Notes under the pieces: model-generated
Seen by the model: the letters and a program-made list of their open reading frames with translations, nothing else
The model's database searches: none
What the model was told of the DNA's origin: nothing
Translations under genes and position numbers: made by a program
In this document: piece by piece, positions 1-6,750 of the stretch
Numbering within the stretch: the first letter of the stretch is position 1
Layout: the number at the start of each line of letters is the position of its first letter
Source: Bacillota bacterium
GTDB lineage: Bacteria; Bacillota; Clostridia; Christensenellales; SZUA-584
Assembly: GCA_023396555.1 (NCBI GenBank)
Contig: JAEWWC010000003.1
Span: forward strand, 1-12,353
DNA: 12,353 nt
Direction: 5' to 3'

Positions 1-311
1 TCGATCACGATCACATCCACCGAATAACCCGCTTTTTTCAGCAGCCGCCCGAACAGCTCGCCGTATTCCCCGAAACGGCAGGGACCGCAGCTGCCCGTGA
101 TCAGCACGGTGTCCGCCCCCCGCTCGATACCGTCCATGAAGTTGCCCATCATGATTTTGAAGGGCAGGCACATGTCCTCGGGCGCAACAGCCACGCCGCG
201 CTGCATGATCGTCCGGTTGTTCTCCGGTATGACGAAGCCGATGCCCAGCGCGTCACACAGCGCCCGCATGGCCATATGCGTATTCCCCAGCCGGGGTATC
301 GTCAGTACCAA
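1..311 (-). CDS. 2-hydroxyacyl-CoA dehydratase/activase-related protein, partial (N-terminal part)
   Basis: The frame is open from a TTG codon at 311-309 to the left edge and gives about 103 residues, so the C-terminal part lies outside the window. Visible motifs are an N-terminal TIPRLGNT segment, CLPFK at residues 48-52, and a GSCGPCRFG block with Cys75 and Cys78. These match the small Cys-rich proteins of Clostridia that resemble the 2-hydroxyglutaryl-CoA dehydratase/activator families and usually sit beside a DUF2229 protein and a BadF/BcrA-type ATPase. The cysteines are presumably iron-sulfur ligands (family inference). TTG was chosen because a perfect AAAGGAGG lies 7 bases upstream and the conserved TIPRLGNT segment follows at once. 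The next in-frame ATG would remove that segment. The gene overlaps the end of the preceding gene by 59 bases, which suggests coupled translation. The substrate is unknown. Confidence 0.8.
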   Translation of the reverse strand, partial: MVLTIPRLGNTHMAMRALCDALGIGFVIPENNRTIMQRGVAVAPEDMCLPFKIMMGNFMDGIERGADTVLITGSCGPCRFGEYGELFGRLLKKAGYSVDVIVI

Positions 312-1197
312 TGCATTTCCTCCTTTGCAACATGTCCGCAAACGCCTCCAACCTCGTGTCGAAACCCGCCTCGCCGGTGTGCTCGTCCAACTTCAGCGTC
401 ATCATTGCGGCATTTTCAGCGGCGTCACGTATCAGCGCCTCCACCACCGAATCTACGCCGCAGCCGAATGCAGACACATAGATGACGCCGTCCGCCTGAC
501 CGCTGGTCAGCAGATGCAGCGCCGCGCCGTAATACCGCTGCGCGTAATACCAGAACGGCGGCTTGGTGAGCGCACCCATCTGCGCGGCAATATGCGCATC
601 GCTCACGCGCTCGTGTGTGATGACGCCGATGCCCAGTGCATGCAGCTTGCGAATCAGATCCATATTGACAAACTTATCGTAAATATTGTAGGCATGGCCG
701 ATGAGCGCCACGGTGTACGGATAACCCGCGTCGCGTATCCCCGCTGAATACGCCCGCTGCGCCGCAACAGCCTGCTCGTATGCACCGACCCAGCGGTTCC
801 CTGCTCCCATTAGGCGCGCCGCATCCCGCGCCCAGGCTTTCAGTCCGCCGCCCACCGCATCGTACAGCGGCGCATCGATCAGGCTTGTGCCGTTCGCCGC
901 TTTGCGCGCCAGCTCCGATATGCCGCAGAACATCGGGCAGACGCTCTGCCGCTTGGTAACACGCATCAGCCGCGGGGCGAGTATGGCATCGCAGCGCCCC
1001 GACAGCCACGCGGCGTGTCCGCAGAACAGCTTGACGGGCAGGCACGCTTCGCTTTCGCAGCTGCGCACACCCGCGTCCAGTATGCTTTTATCCGTCGCGG
1101 GCGACACGATCACCTCCGAGCCCAACCCGGAAAAAAAAGCATGCGCAAACTCGCGGTAAATGCAAAAAAGAAGACCGTTCGGTATGCCAATCACCAT
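253..1197 (-). CDS. Acyl-CoA dehydratase activase-related protein (DUF2229 type)
   Basis: A 314-residue protein starting MVIGIPNGLLF. Cysteines are grouped at 47, 52 (in CLPVK), 59, 69, 87 and 91 (in CPMFCG). The CxPxK motif and the following CP block are typical of the DUF2229 domain, found alone or fused to the ATPase that activates 2-hydroxyacyl-CoA dehydratases by ATP-driven electron transfer. Here it is the short stand-alone form, with no actin-like ATPase domain. The ATG at 1197 has GGAG 8 bases upstream. The gene overlaps its downstream neighbour by 59 bases, and its last 20 or so residues look like an unconserved tail created by reading past the usual end. The neighbour is a second Cys-rich protein of the same system, so the two may act as partners. 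A role as a metal-cluster or redox protein is inference; the actual substrate is unknown. Confidence 0.8.
   Translation of the reverse strand: MVIGIPNGLLFCIYREFAHAFFSGLGSEVIVSPATDKSILDAGVRSCESEACLPVKLFCGHAAWLSGRCDAILAPRLMRVTKRQSVCPMFCGISELARKAANGTSLIDAPLYDAVGGGLKAWARDAARLMGAGNRWVGAYEQAVAAQRAYSAGIRDAGYPYTVALIGHAYNIYDKFVNMDLIRKLHALGIGVITHERVSDAHIAAQMGALTKPPFWYYAQRYYGAALHLLTSGQADGVIYVSAFGCGVDSVVEALIRDAAENAAMMTLKLDEHTGEAGFDTRLEAFADMLQRRKCIGTDDTPAGEYAYGHAGAV
319..326 (-). promoter_or_regulatory. Ribosome binding site fixing a TTG start
   Basis: On the minus strand AAAGGAGG lies 7 bases before the TTG at 311. It is embedded in the 3' coding sequence of the DUF2229 gene. No in-frame ATG with a comparable site exists nearby, so this motif decides the start of the partial gene at the left edge. 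Confidence 0.75.
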
Positions 1198-1299
1198 ATG
1201 CTCATCTCCATGAAATTAGACTTTGCGCGGTCGCGCGAAAATATTCTGCTTGATATTGGCACCAGCGAGTCTCGTTCATATCATTGACAGTACACAAGA

Positions 1300-1327
1300 T
1301 TAATAAGCACCTTTGGAATTCGTTCAA
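1300..1327 (-). promoter_or_regulatory. Possible promoter for the DUF2229 gene pair
   Basis: On the minus strand TTGAAC (1327-1322), a 16-base spacer and TATTAA (1305-1300) lie about 100 bases before the ATG at 1197. Each hexamer matches the sigma-A consensus at four of six positions. The preceding gene ends in a hairpin terminator, so a promoter in this gap is expected, but the match is only moderate. Confidence 0.3.
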
Positions 1328-1380
1328 ATTCTGCTTGTGTCTGCTGAGCACGAAATGAATTCATACAGTTTTTTCAGTAA

Positions 1381-1412
1381 CTGAAAAACGCCATTTTCAT
1401 GGCGCTTCTCAG
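1381..1412 (-). terminator. Rho-independent terminator of the phosphotriesterase-like gene
   Basis: On the minus strand, 39 bases after the stop codon, a 14-bp stem (two G-T wobbles) closes a GAAA tetraloop. The descending arm holds five consecutive T residues and is followed by TTACTG. The U-run lies within the stem rather than after it. An overlapping alternative hairpin (TTTTTCAG/CTGAAAAA, 1371-1388) could compete with it. Confidence 0.65.
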
Positions 1413-1450
1413 GTGTAAGATCCCATACCTTTCGGTATACGGGGCAAAAG

Positions 1451-2368
1451 TTATTTGGACATCGACAGCGCTTTGGCCGGGTTCGCGATGGTAATGGTGT
1501 CCACCGCAGTCTGGCCGATGCGCTCCGCCAGCATGTGACGGAATGTCTCCAGTATGAAGTCCAGCCCGAACGCCGCACCGTAGCTCTTCAAGCGTTCGTT
1601 GGTGGTGTCCATGCCCACCAGCAGTTTATCTGTATATCCGCGCTCCGCCATGTGCGCGATCAGCTTTATTTCGTCCTCGTCGCTCTTGTACTTCAGGCGA
1701 TGTATCGTATCGTATTCGAGGTATGCGCCCGCCTCCGCCACCGCTTCATGTACGCCGATATCGGCGCACGCCCGGTCCATGTGGCAAATGATCACGCGGC
1801 CCGCCTCAATGCCGAAGCGAGAATAGTAGGACAGCAGCTTCATCGCGTCCGCGCCCATATCCATATGCACCAGTACCGGTGCACCCGTCTCCGCCGCCGC
1901 GTGCGCTGCCGCTTCAAACAGCATCGCATAATCGGCGTTCGCGTCCATCTCACCCGGAATGGCAGCGCATTTCACAATGCCCGCCCTTGCGGAAAGGCCA
2001 TCCATGCCTTTGGTCACTTCGTCAATGTAGATGCGGGTCAGCGCGTCTGCGCCTTTGTCCAGTATACCCTCTTCCATGAACTCCGTCTTGTGGAACCCTG
2101 TCACCGATATGATGTTGGCGCCGGACTCCCGCGAGGCCCGCTCCAGTTCCTTCGCCATGCGCCCGCACCCGTATGGCTGTGCATCCACGAGGCTCACGCC
2201 GCCCGCGTTTTTGTACAGCTTCAACTCCGCCAGCGACTTACCGTAGTCGTCCATGTACAGCGAACCGCTCACCTGGCGGGATGGCCCGTCCTCAAGAAAA
2301 AGATGCTCGTGGCACTGGCACCAGCCCAGAGCTTCCGGTGTTATATCTCCCAATACTGTCCTGATCAT
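1451..2368 (-). CDS. Phosphotriesterase-family metal-dependent hydrolase
   Basis: A 305-residue (beta/alpha)8 amidohydrolase-superfamily protein of the phosphotriesterase/lactonase-like group. The binuclear metal ligands can be followed in order: His20 and His22 (CHEHLF), Lys133 in IVKCAA as the likely carboxylated bridging lysine, His168 (VLVHMD), His196 (IICHMD) and Asp254 (VGMD). All six are present, so the enzyme should be active. Length is close to the usual 300-330 residues. Family members hydrolyse lactones, phosphotriesters or other esters; the true substrate cannot be read from the sequence, and a lactonase is the most likely guess. ATG at 2368 follows GGAG at 9 bases. It is flanked upstream by the feo operon terminator and downstream by its own hairpin, so it is probably a separate unit. 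No clear functional link to either neighbour is visible. Confidence 0.85.
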   Translation of the reverse strand: MIRTVLGDITPEALGWCQCHEHLFLEDGPSRQVSGSLYMDDYGKSLAELKLYKNAGGVSLVDAQPYGCGRMAKELERASRESGANIISVTGFHKTEFMEEGILDKGADALTRIYIDEVTKGMDGLSARAGIVKCAAIPGEMDANADYAMLFEAAAHAAAETGAPVLVHMDMGADAMKLLSYYSRFGIEAGRVIICHMDRACADIGVHEAVAEAGAYLEYDTIHRLKYKSDEDEIKLIAHMAERGYTDKLLVGMDTTNERLKSYGAAFGLDFILETFRHMLAERIGQTAVDTITIANPAKALSMSK

Positions 2369-2532
2369 CTTATATAGCTCCGTATCATGTATTAGCGCGG
2401 CTGCCGGGCAAAAGCCTGGTGCTATGCCTCAAAAAGGTTCAAGGCAATGTGCCAGCAGACATTGTACCACAGAATCCCCTGATTATAAAAGATCATCCCC
2501 AAAAGAAAATCTTTTGTTTTAGCGGATACAGA

Positions 2533-2558
2533 AAGAGCCGCCTCTGACAGCAGCTCTT
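2533..2558 (-). terminator. Terminator of the feo operon
   Basis: On the minus strand, 54 bases after the stop of the FeoB-associated gene, AAGAGCTGC pairs with GCGGCTCTT (9 bp, one T-G wobble) around an 8-base loop, followed by TTCTGT. The tail is only moderately T-rich. Its position between the feo genes and the next minus-strand gene supports the call. Confidence 0.55.
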
Positions 2559-2612
2559 CCCTTCGCTTGGTTTAATGTGTACCGAGAATGCTTCTTCAAG
2601 CACGATTCATCT

Positions 2613-2783
2613 TTAATGCTTGTTTTTTTCAACTTCAGAGCAAGTATCTGAGCCGCAGCCACAGCCAATTATCCTGCCGCTTTTCTTTTTCTTGATCATC
2701 ACGGCAGCATTCCAGGCGATGATCGCCAGCATGGCCAGACCGATCAATAAGGTTACATAATTTTCAGCGATAAAAGCAAACAT
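2613..2783 (-). CDS. FeoB-associated Cys-rich membrane protein
   Basis: A 56-residue protein starting MFAFIAENYVTLLIG. Residues 9-29 form one hydrophobic membrane segment, followed by a Lys run (31-34) that would place the C-terminus in the cytoplasm by the positive-inside rule. The tail carries CGCG at 41-44 and Cys48. A short membrane anchor, lysines and a Cys-rich tail make up the pattern of the small FeoB-associated proteins commonly encoded just after feoB in Firmicutes. ATG at 2783 has GAGG 7 bases upstream, and the start is 17 bases after the feoB stop, so it is co-transcribed. A part in FeoB assembly or in handling iron at the cytoplasmic face is inferred from the family and position; the cysteines are potential metal ligands. 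Confidence 0.85.
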   Translation of the reverse strand: MFAFIAENYVTLLIGLAMLAIIAWNAAVMIKKKKSGRIIGCGCGSDTCSEVEKNKH

Positions 2784-2800
2784 GTTTATTCCTCGTTCCG

Positions 2801-4954
2801 TTACATGCCGGCATCAACAGATGACAGTTTCATCGTGTTCCGTTTTTTGCCTGGGCGGAACAGCAGATACAGGAACACTGCCGCCACGACGATTGCCGCC
2901 ACTGTGCCAGCTCCAAAGCTGCCGCCAAAAATCAGCGTGCCAAACTGGTATACCATGAGCGCTATACAGTAGGCGAATATGTTCTGATACGCCAGGGCGA
3001 AAGCCGTCCATTTTTTGCTGTTCATTTCCTTGCCTATCGTTGAGATGGCAGCGAGGCAGGGCGAATCGAACAGATTGAATATCAGGAATGAGAACGCGGC
3101 AACCGCGCTGGGGAACATGGCCATGACGGCAGTCCACAAGCCGGCGTCTCCCTCACCCGCCTGCCCAAGCCCCACAAGCACAGCCATCGTACTGACAATA
3201 CCCTCCTTGGCGACAAAGCCCGACAGCGTGGATGCAACAGCCTGCCAGCTGCCAAAACCGAGTGGCGCGAATATGGGAGCGATGAAACCGCCGATGATCG
3301 CCAGCAGACTGAACTCGGCATCAACAGCGCCAAACTTTCCGTCGACAAAGCCATATGTGCCAAGGAACCACATAACGATGACGCACAGAAACAGTACCGT
3401 CCCCGCCTTCTTGATAAAGCTCCAGACACGATCCCAAACCTGAAAAAGTACGTTTTTTATGGAGGGAATGTGGTATTGGGGCAGTTCCATCACAAACGGA
3501 GCCGGGTCACCCATAAACGGCCTGGTCTTTTTCAGAATGACGCCGGACGCGATGACAGCCAGAAAACCGGCGAAGTACATGGTAGGAGCCATCCACCAGG
3601 AGCCGCCCATAATAGCGCCCGCAATCAGGGCAATAACGGGGAGCTTCGCGCCGCACGGCACAAATGTGGTGGTCATGATCGTCATGCGCCGATCCTTTTC
3701 GTTTTCAATCGTCTTGCTGGACATGATACCGGGCACGCCGCAGCCTGTCGCGATAAGGAGCGGGATGAAGCTCTTGCCGGAAAGGCCGAACTTTTTAAAA
3801 ATACGGTCCATGATGAACGCGATGCGCGCCATATATCCGCAGTCTTCCAATATGGACAGGAAGAAGAACAGTATCGCCATCTGGGGCGCAAATCCGATGG
3901 GCGCTCCAATACCGCCGATAATACCGTCAACGATCAGGCTGTTCAGCCAATCCGCCGCACCTATATTGCTCAGCCATGTGCCGACTGCCGGCTGAATCCA
4001 TTCGCCGAATAATGTATCGTTCGTCCAGTCTGTAACTATCGTGCCCAGCGACGTCACCGAAATATAATATACGGCAAACATCACAAGTACAAACAAGGGC
4101 AGCGCCAGTATACGGTTGGTCAGTACCTTATCGATTTTATCCGAAGTGGATAGCCTGGGCCGCGACTTTTTCTTGTAAGTGCCGGACAGCACCGCGCTCA
4201 CGCATTCGTATCGCTCGTTGGTGATGATGCTCTCCGCGTCGTCGTCCATCGCGGTCTCCGCCGCCGTGATGATGGATTCGATCTGAGCCTTCAGCGCTTC
4301 GGGCAGGGCGATCTTCTTCATCAGGTCTTCGTCGCGCTCAAAAAGCTTGACGACAAGCCACCGCGGGTTGTAACCCTCCAGCGCCTTTTCTGCGGACGCC
4401 GCCGCGCCGATCTTCGTCAGCGCTGCCTCCACTGCTTTGGAGAACACCTGCGGCGTCGGCTTACGCCCCGCCAGATTGACCGCTTTGTCCACCAGAGCAT
4501 CCAGACCGGTATTCTTTGCAGCGGAAATGGGCATAACCGGGCAGCCCAGGGTTTTCTCCAGCGCCGCATAGTCGATCTCGTCTCCCCGTTTCTGCACGAT
4601 GTCGATCATATTGAGCGCCACCACAACGGGCACGCCCAGTTCCACAATTTGCGTCGTCAGATAGAGGTTGCGTTCCAGGTTGGACGCATCCACGATGTTA
4701 ATGATTGCATCGGGCTTCTCCTGCAAAATGAAATCCCGGGCGACCACTTCTTCCAGCGTATAGGGCGACAGTGAATAAATACCGGGTAAGTCTACAATGA
4801 TGACGTCGTTCTTGTGCCGCCTTAAGCGCCCTTCCTTCTTCTCCACCGTTACGCCGGGCCAGTTACCCACATACTGCATACTGCCCGTCAGCGCGTTGAA
4901 CAGCGTGGTTTTGCCGCTGTTGGGGTTGCCCGCCAGTGCGATCTTCAAAGACAT
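2801..4954 (-). CDS. feoB: Ferrous iron transport protein B
   Basis: A 717-residue inner-membrane Fe(II) transporter with an N-terminal G-protein domain. Nucleotide motifs are G1 GNPNSGKT (9-16), the G2 threonine Thr36, G3 DLPG (55-58) and G4 NMID (115-118), with PISAAKNTG as the G5-like region near 146. After a helical linker rich in charged residues come many membrane segments, including the conserved gate-type motifs LEDCGYMARIAF, GCGVPGIMSSK and PCGAKLPVI. Length is normal for the family and nothing is missing. ATG at 4954 is preceded by AAGGAGG at 5 bases. It lies 64 bases after feoA and 17 bases before the small Cys-rich gene. Regulation by iron is likely given the operator-like repeats before feoA and in the feoA-feoB gap. 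Confidence 0.97.
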   Translation of the reverse strand: MSLKIALAGNPNSGKTTLFNALTGSMQYVGNWPGVTVEKKEGRLRRHKNDVIIVDLPGIYSLSPYTLEEVVARDFILQEKPDAIINIVDASNLERNLYLTTQIVELGVPVVVALNMIDIVQKRGDEIDYAALEKTLGCPVMPISAAKNTGLDALVDKAVNLAGRKPTPQVFSKAVEAALTKIGAAASAEKALEGYNPRWLVVKLFERDEDLMKKIALPEALKAQIESIITAAETAMDDDAESIITNERYECVSAVLSGTYKKKSRPRLSTSDKIDKVLTNRILALPLFVLVMFAVYYISVTSLGTIVTDWTNDTLFGEWIQPAVGTWLSNIGAADWLNSLIVDGIIGGIGAPIGFAPQMAILFFFLSILEDCGYMARIAFIMDRIFKKFGLSGKSFIPLLIATGCGVPGIMSSKTIENEKDRRMTIMTTTFVPCGAKLPVIALIAGAIMGGSWWMAPTMYFAGFLAVIASGVILKKTRPFMGDPAPFVMELPQYHIPSIKNVLFQVWDRVWSFIKKAGTVLFLCVIVMWFLGTYGFVDGKFGAVDAEFSLLAIIGGFIAPIFAPLGFGSWQAVASTLSGFVAKEGIVSTMAVLVGLGQAGEGDAGLWTAVMAMFPSAVAAFSFLIFNLFDSPCLAAISTIGKEMNSKKWTAFALAYQNIFAYCIALMVYQFGTLIFGGSFGAGTVAAIVVAAVFLYLLFRPGKKRNTMKLSSVDAGM

Positions 4955-4983
4955 GCTCTCCTCCTTGCATCAGCCCCGGCAAA

Positions 4984-4999
4984 GTTAGTTTTGCCTAAT
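4984..4999. promoter_or_regulatory. Operator-like inverted repeat C between feoA and feoB
   Basis: GTTAG-N6-CTAAT, preceded by AAA, sits in the feoA-feoB gap. It shares the 16-base layout and AAGTTAG left arm of the two repeats at the feoA promoter. The same bases lie within a 6-bp hairpin (GGCAAA/TTTGCC, 4978-4995). It may be a third binding site or an RNA structure between the two coding regions. Confidence 0.4.
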
Positions 5000-5018
5000 C
5001 CATGGGGCAAAAAAATAG

Positions 5019-5237
5019 TCACTCAACGATGATTTTCTCGGCGTCTGCCTTGCGTACCGATAGCTCATAGCCCCGCACCGTCACCTCGATGGGGTCTCCC
5101 AGTGGCGCGACCTTGCGCACCTCAATCTGCGTTCCCTTGGTGATGCCCATATCCATAATTCTGCGCTTCACCGCGCCCTCACCCTCCAGCTTGACAACCC
5201 TCACTGTCTGCCCCAGCGGGACCTGCCTTAACGTCAT
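5019..5237 (-). CDS. feoA: Ferrous iron transport protein A
   Basis: A 72-residue protein with a single SH3-like FeoA domain. The conserved features are an N-terminal LRQVPLGQ segment, the RRIMDMGITKGTQIEV block around residues 25-40, and a C-terminal VRGYELSVRKADAEKI strand pair. FeoA is a small cytoplasmic protein thought to interact with FeoB and support Fe(II) uptake. Length fits the short clostridial form. ATG at 5237 is preceded by AAAGGAG, and it is the first gene of the feo unit. The promoter with two inverted repeats starts about 105 bases upstream. Confidence 0.95.
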   Translation of the reverse strand: MTLRQVPLGQTVRVVKLEGEGAVKRRIMDMGITKGTQIEVRKVAPLGDPIEVTVRGYELSVRKADAEKIIVE

Positions 5238-5320
5238 GGTATTCTCTCCTTTATATTCTTATCATCAGCCCTGCGCAAAACAGCGGCGCAGAGTGACGCG
5301 ACTGTGCAGTGACAATATAA

Positions 5321-5336
5321 GTTAGCATCAACTAAC
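5321..5336. promoter_or_regulatory. Operator-like inverted repeat B before feoA
   Basis: GTTAG-N6-CTAAC is a perfect 5-bp inverted repeat preceded by AA. It lies about where transcription from the feo promoter should begin, a classic repressor position. TTAG-N6-CTAA half-sites occur in the known DtxR/IdeR-type consensus, so a DtxR-family iron regulator is a candidate; the actual protein is not in the window. Confidence 0.55.
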
Positions 5337-5342
5337 ACAATG

Positions 5343-5371
5343 AGTTTAACATGGCTAACTTTTCGTGTCAA
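5343..5371 (-). promoter_or_regulatory. feo operon promoter
   Basis: On the minus strand a perfect -35 TTGACA (5371-5366), a 17-base spacer and a -10 TAAACT (5348-5343, four of six consensus positions) precede feoA. The start of transcription should fall near 5336. Inverted repeats A and B overlap the -10 region and the expected start, so binding there would block polymerase. Confidence 0.7.
5344..5359. promoter_or_regulatory. Operator-like inverted repeat A overlapping the feo -10 element
   Basis: On the minus strand GTTAG-N6-TAAAC, with AAAA before it, has the same 16-base layout as repeats B and C with one mismatch in the right arm. It covers most of the -10 hexamer and part of the spacer. 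Its centre is 23 bp, about two helical turns, from that of repeat B. Confidence 0.5.
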
Positions 5372-5687
5372 CAAGGAAAATGCGCGATGCCCGTCCTTTT
5401 TTTAAGGCACATCGAGTCACACAAACTGCAGCGCCGCGTATGATAAAGTGAATATACACCTCAACGCTTCGTTTCACTACATAGATTGGATATGATGGCG
5501 GCAAAACAGACAAATGTACGGCTGCCGAGCCCAACTGTTCGCGTCCTCGCAGAGTCCTGTCCTTAATCTATGCACATATGCATATATGAACATATTCACG
5601 TTAGCTGCATATGAATATGATTACAGGGACTACAACAGCGCGATCAACCGCGCAGGAAATGCAGCTGGCAGCCTATGCTGCCTAAAT
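5372..5687. other. Intergenic region between divergent feoA and rfbF
   Basis: With the feo control region this is a 463-base gap. No credible gene was seen in it. The stretch 5571-5622 is AT-rich, with repeated CATATG/CATATATG words and TATGAT at 5615-5620 that could serve as a -10 element for the rfbF cluster. No convincing -35 box pairs with it at the usual distance. TATGAT also occurs at 5439-5444. A promoter for the plus-strand cluster must lie here or be read through, but it cannot be fixed by eye. Confidence 0.4.
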
Positions 5688-5700
5688 GGGAGGAAAACAC

Positions 5701-6471
5701 ATGCAAGCGGTGATACTCTGCGGCGGAAAAGGCCTGAGGACGAACAGGATTACGGCATCTCAGCCAAAGCCGCTGGCCGATTTGAACGGCAAACCAATAC
5801 TATGGCACATCATGAATCATTTCAGCAAATACGGCGTGCGCGATTTTATTCTGCCGTTGGGCTACAAGGGGGAAATGATACGTGATTACTTTAACAACTA
5901 TAATGCCAATCAGCTGGACTACAAGCTCTCGCTGTCTGACAACCATGTGGAATATCTGAATGATTTTCCCTGCGACTGGAATATCACGTTCGTGGACACC
6001 GGCGTGGAAACACAGACAGGCGGACGCGTCAAGATGATCGAGAAGTATATCACGGAGGACAATTTCTTCGTGACTTACGGCGACGGCGTGGGCAACGTTA
6101 ACATTGGTGCGCTGCTTGAGCATCACAAGAGCATGAACCGGCTGGCCACCGTGACTGGCGTGGACTACCGGAGTCAGTACGGTGTGCTCGGCGTCAAGAA
6201 CGGGGCGGCCACCTCCTTCAAGGAAAAGCCGCTGCTAAGCCTTATCATCAATGCCGGGTTCTTCGTGTTCAGCAAAGGAGCGCTACAGTATCTGACAGAC
6301 GACAAGCGTGCGTCGCTTGAGACCTCGCTTTTAAAGAAGCTGACCGCGATCGACGAGCTGTCCGTCTACAAGCACGACGGCTTCTGGATCGGCATCGACA
6401 CGTACAAGGACCTGCTGACGGCGCAGCAAAACCTCAGCCGGCTGACCAGTTCCCCCGACGATCACCAATAA
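5701..6471 (+). CDS. rfbF: Glucose-1-phosphate cytidylyltransferase-like nucleotidyltransferase
   Basis: A 256-residue cytoplasmic nucleotidyltransferase of the RfbF family, which makes CDP-glucose from CTP and glucose 1-phosphate. It starts MQAVILCGGKGLRT and continues with PKPL, the strongly family-like GKPILWHIMNHFSKYG, LGYKG, a VDTG...TGGR segment, the metal-binding YGDGV motif, FKEKP, INAGFFVF and FWIGIDT near the end. Length matches the usual 256-258 residues. The start is the ATG at 5701, because GGGAGG (5688-5693) lies 7 bases before it; an in-frame ATG at 5686 would overlap that site. The nucleotide loop reads GLRT where relatives usually have GTR. It is the first gene of the plus-strand cluster, and the rfbG-type gene at the end supports CDP rather than dTDP chemistry. 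Exact sugar specificity is inferred. Confidence 0.85.
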   Translation: MQAVILCGGKGLRTNRITASQPKPLADLNGKPILWHIMNHFSKYGVRDFILPLGYKGEMIRDYFNNYNANQLDYKLSLSDNHVEYLNDFPCDWNITFVDTGVETQTGGRVKMIEKYITEDNFFVTYGDGVGNVNIGALLEHHKSMNRLATVTGVDYRSQYGVLGVKNGAATSFKEKPLLSLIINAGFFVFSKGALQYLTDDKRASLETSLLKKLTAIDELSVYKHDGFWIGIDTYKDLLTAQQNLSRLTSSPDDHQ

Positions 6472-6738
6472 TCAATTCGCCCCCTTTGGCGAGAGGTAAA
6501 GCGGCAGCCATGCCGCGATACATATATGCGGACACTCCTATGGAGCATACGCAACAGAGGATCCCCTTCCGCCAATACGACAGCCTCGCCGCCAATACAT
6601 ATTCCAAAATATATATGGAAAGGCAGGCAGTTCATCCTCATGAGCAGAAAAATTGACATGACGGGTGCGGGGCCATTTTCCGATCATACGGCTGCGTCCC
6701 GGCCATCTAAAACAACCCCGAAACAAGAGAATCCAGCC

Positions 6739-6743
6739 GGGGG
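6739..6743 (+). promoter_or_regulatory. Ribosome binding site supporting the ATG at 6751
   Basis: GGGGG can pair with the CCUCC of 16S rRNA with one G-U wobble and lies 7 bases before ATG 6751. The other in-frame ATGs at 6526, 6640 and 6658 lack a site at normal spacing. This is weak but is the best available evidence for the start of the large glycosyltransferase gene. Confidence 0.4.
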
Positions 6744-6750
6744 CATATAT

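Noticed and set aside
97..747. Plus-strand open frame of 216 codons over the activase-related genes
   Set aside because: It runs across two minus-strand genes with clear CxPxK motifs and resembles no known family.
1535..2377. Plus-strand open frame of 280 codons opposite the phosphotriesterase-like gene
   Set aside because: The composition is odd (many His, Arg and Val) and there are no family motifs, while the minus strand carries all metal ligands of a known family.
5238..5342. Possible riboswitch in the feo leader
   Set aside because: The leader is only about 100 bases with no conserved metal-riboswitch core that could be recognised and no terminator-like hairpin. Operator repeats explain control more simply.
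6477..6492. Small hairpin TCGCC/GGCGA just after rfbF considered as a terminator
   Set aside because: It has only 5 bp and no T-run, and the cluster appears to continue. At most it is a weak RNA structure near the GAGAGG.
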